The position numbers and the translations under genes were made by a program. This document shows positions 62,552 to 64,000 of a DNA stretch of 64,000 nt, piece by piece. The notes under the pieces were generated by a model. That model did not search any database, was not told where the DNA came from, and saw only the letters and a program-made list of their open reading frames with translations. Every line of letters starts with the position of its first letter. The first letter of the stretch is position 1. Source of the stretch: Halorussus salinus (lineage in GTDB: Archaea > Halobacteriota > Halobacteria > Halobacteriales > Haladaptataceae); the NCBI RefSeq assembly GCF_004765815.2, contig NZ_SBIS02000008.1, positions 372,001-436,000 on the forward strand, given 5' to 3'.

Positions 62552-63414
62552 CCGAAACGACCGAACGCTCGACCGAAGCCGACGGCGAATCGAAGACGGA
62601 TAGCGAATCAAACACGGAGGGCGAATCGAACATCGAGGACAAATCGGCCGCCAGCGGCGAATCAGACACCGACGCGAAAATCGCGGTCGAGGGCCTCTCG
62701 AAGCGATACGACGCTCGCGGCGGCACCGTCGAGGCGCTCGCCGACGTGACCTTCGAGGTCGAAGACGGCGAACTCCTCTGCGTGGTCGGTCCCTCCGGAT
62801 GCGGGAAGACGACGTTGTTCCGGACGATTGCGGGACTCGAATCCCCGACGAGGGGTCGCGTCACCGTCGATGGTGACCCGGTTACGGACCCCGGTATCGA
62901 CCGCGGGATGGTGTTCCAGAACTACGCGCTGTTCCCGTGGCGGACCGTCCGCGGAAACATTCGGTTCGGTCTCGACCGGCCGACCTGCGACTGTCCGGAC
63001 TGTGAAGCGCGCGTCGAGGAGTTGGTCGAACTCGTCGGACTCTCCGGGTTCGAGGAGGCCTACCCGAAGGAACTCTCCGGCGGCATGAAACAGCGCGTCG
63101 GCATCGCTCGCGCGCTGGCCGTCGACCCCGAAGTCCTCCTGATGGACGAACCGTTCGGGAGTCTCGACCCGGAGACCCGCGACCGACTGCACGCGGAACT
63201 GCTGGACATCTGGCGTGAGACGGACAAAACCGTCCTGTTCGTGACTCACGAGGTCGAGGAGGCGGTCAAACTGGGCGACCGCGTCCTCGTGATGGCGGCC
63301 GACCCCGGACGCGTCGCCGAGACCGTCGAGGTGTCGCTGGACCGCCCCCGCGAACGCGCGAGCGTCGAGTTCGTCGAGTACGTCTCCGAGATACGCGACC
63401 TGCTCGGGCACTGA
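62548..63414 (+). CDS. ABC importer ATPase, SsuB/TauB family, with C-x-C-x2-C motif
   Basis: 288 residues from the ATG at 62548 (an ATG at 62542 adds two). Walker A is GPSGCGKTT (81-89), the Q-loop [10 protein letters not shown], the signature LSGGM (176-180), Walker B LLMDEP (197-202) and the H-loop FVTHE. Unusually, the segment after the Q-loop reads [17 protein letters not shown], with Cys147, 149 and 152; I do not recall such a motif in this position for SsuB/TauB proteins. The N-terminal 45 residues are an acidic tail built from three 18-bp units (62584-62637: [18 protein letters not shown]). Confidence 0.9.
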   Translation: MTETTERSTEADGESKTDSESNTEGESNIEDKSAASGESDTDAKIAVEGLSKRYDARGGTVEALADVTFEVEDGELLCVVGPSGCGKTTLFRTIAGLESPTRGRVTVDGDPVTDPGIDRGMVFQNYALFPWRTVRGNIRFGLDRPTCDCPDCEARVEELVELVGLSGFEEAYPKELSGGMKQRVGIARALAVDPEVLLMDEPFGSLDPETRDRLHAELLDIWRETDKTVLFVTHEVEEAVKLGDRVLVMAADPGRVAETVEVSLDRPRERASVEFVEYVSEIRDLLGH

Positions 63415-63489
63415 GTCCCGCGGCGTCCCCAGCGTGACCCACGTCTACCCGTCCGCTGGCGGGCGAAACGTCACAAAGGATTTACCATC

Positions 63490-63503
63490 GGTGTTCGAAC
63501 ACC
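63490..63503. promoter_or_regulatory. Perfect 14-bp palindrome before the last lipoprotein gene
   Basis: GGTGTTCGAACACC is its own reverse complement and ends 11 bp before the ATG at 63515. It lies just after a possible TATA-like element (GGATTTACC, 63478-63486), so a dimeric regulator bound here would block transcription initiation. Confidence 0.55.
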
Positions 63504-63514
63504 TCTTATCTCAG

Positions 63515-64000
63515 ATGGTCCCGCTCACGCGCCGCCACCTCCTCCACGTAGCGACAGCGATTACCGGCGGACTGGCCGGGTGTAGCCGGTTCACCGGCGG
63601 TGAAAGCTCCTCGACGCGCTCGGTCTCCGGCGAGGAGTCGGCCCCTCCCGACGCCGACTCCCTGACCGACCCGCCGATGGTTCGCCGCCGGGCCGCCGAG
63701 GTTCCGATTCGGTTCGGGGACTCCGACCGCGAGAGCGGCGAGTCACCGGAACGGGACCGGCGCTCCTCGCTCGACCGGTACGAAGTCATCGACGCGCGGT
63801 CCACCGCCGACCGACTCGCGGTCGCCGACGGTATCGACGGCGAGCCAGTGTCGTCGTTCGTCTCCGCGACGGATTTCGACAGCGAGACGCTCTACTTGGA
63901 GACCCAACAGGTCGAGGAGTGCTTCCGACTGCGCCTCTGCTCGATATCGTGGCAGTCGAACAAAATTCAAACCGACTACGTGCGCCCGCTTCGGCCCTAC
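63515..64000 (+). CDS. Lipoprotein, function unknown, 3' end outside window
   Basis: 162 codons are visible. The N-terminus MVPLTRRHLLHVATAITGGLAGC has twin Arg and a lipobox at Cys23. The mature part starts with an acidic, Ser/Asp-rich linker and continues with YEVIDARSTADRLAVADGIDGEPVSSFVSATDFDSETLYLETQQVEECFRLRLCSISW. This resembles haloarchaeal surface lipoproteins of unknown role. It runs off the right edge. Confidence 0.75.
   Translation, partial: MVPLTRRHLLHVATAITGGLAGCSRFTGGESSSTRSVSGEESAPPDADSLTDPPMVRRRAAEVPIRFGDSDRESGESPERDRRSSLDRYEVIDARSTADRLAVADGIDGEPVSSFVSATDFDSETLYLETQQVEECFRLRLCSISWQSNKIQTDYVRPLRPY

Overview
The window is chromosomal DNA from a halophilic archaeon (class Halobacteria). 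The signs are GC-rich coding sequence, strongly acidic proteins, Tat (twin-arginine) signal peptides with lipoboxes, archaeal EF-1alpha, small haloarchaeal zinc-ribbon proteins and a DUF5786-type acidic protein. The genus cannot be fixed from the sequence; a Halorussus/Haladaptatus-like lineage is only a guess. I see no rRNA, tRNA, CRISPR array or intact transposon. Gene density is high, and two visibly AT-rich single genes (20181-21107 and 53184-53876) stand out as likely recent arrivals.

Layout. 1-2365: a GH13 alpha-glucosidase cut by the left edge, then a VapBC-type toxin-antitoxin pair. 2431-11798: a molybdenum hydroxylase island with a cyclase-family hydrolase, FAD subunit and CoxG on the plus strand, 2Fe-2S and Mo-cofactor subunits on the minus strand, a MocA-like nucleotidyltransferase and an XdhC/CoxI maturation factor. 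This island is interrupted by an internally deleted IS5-type transposase remnant and a repeat-rich non-coding stretch. 11938-20114: a sugar-nucleotide epimerase, a nucleotidyltransferase-type putative toxin-antitoxin pair, lipoproteins, a copper P-type ATPase and a hotdog thioesterase. 20181-24715: an AT-rich membrane protein, then nrdB and nrdA; NrdB has Phe where the radical Tyr normally sits (class Ic-like).

24920-33591: a Rieske-fusion protein, two oligopeptide-type ABC ATPases without permeases, a GNAT acetyltransferase, a second cyclase-family protein, zinc ribbons and a membrane-tethered HTH regulator. 33725-36024: an iron-type ABC binding lipoprotein and a flavoprotein behind two TTAGG-N4-CCTAA boxes. 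36126-47015: Tat-exported proteins, a zinc alcohol dehydrogenase, a His-rich-membrane chemotaxis transducer, an aldo/keto reductase, a second VapBC-type pair, an MFS transporter and an EF-1alpha gene. 47111-53084: a lactate/hydroxyacid oxidation locus (FAD/Fe-S dehydrogenase divergent from LutC and a LutB-LutA fusion). 53975-57553: a UDG-superfamily protein, DUF1810, GerW-like, GlpA-like and small proteins.

57775-63414 is the most interesting part. A complete cobalt/nickel ECF importer (CbiM, CbiN-like, CbiQ, CbiO) is followed by an SsuABC/TauABC-like importer. The two operons carry nearly the same AT-rich promoter block about 40 bp before their first start codons, and the second ATPase carries a C-x-C-x2-C motif near its Q-loop. 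I infer one regulon and possibly a second, unrecognised metal or metal-complex importer. A recurrent pattern across the window is in-frame 15- or 18-bp tandem duplications inside acidic linkers of otherwise conserved enzymes. The right edge cuts a lipoprotein gene.
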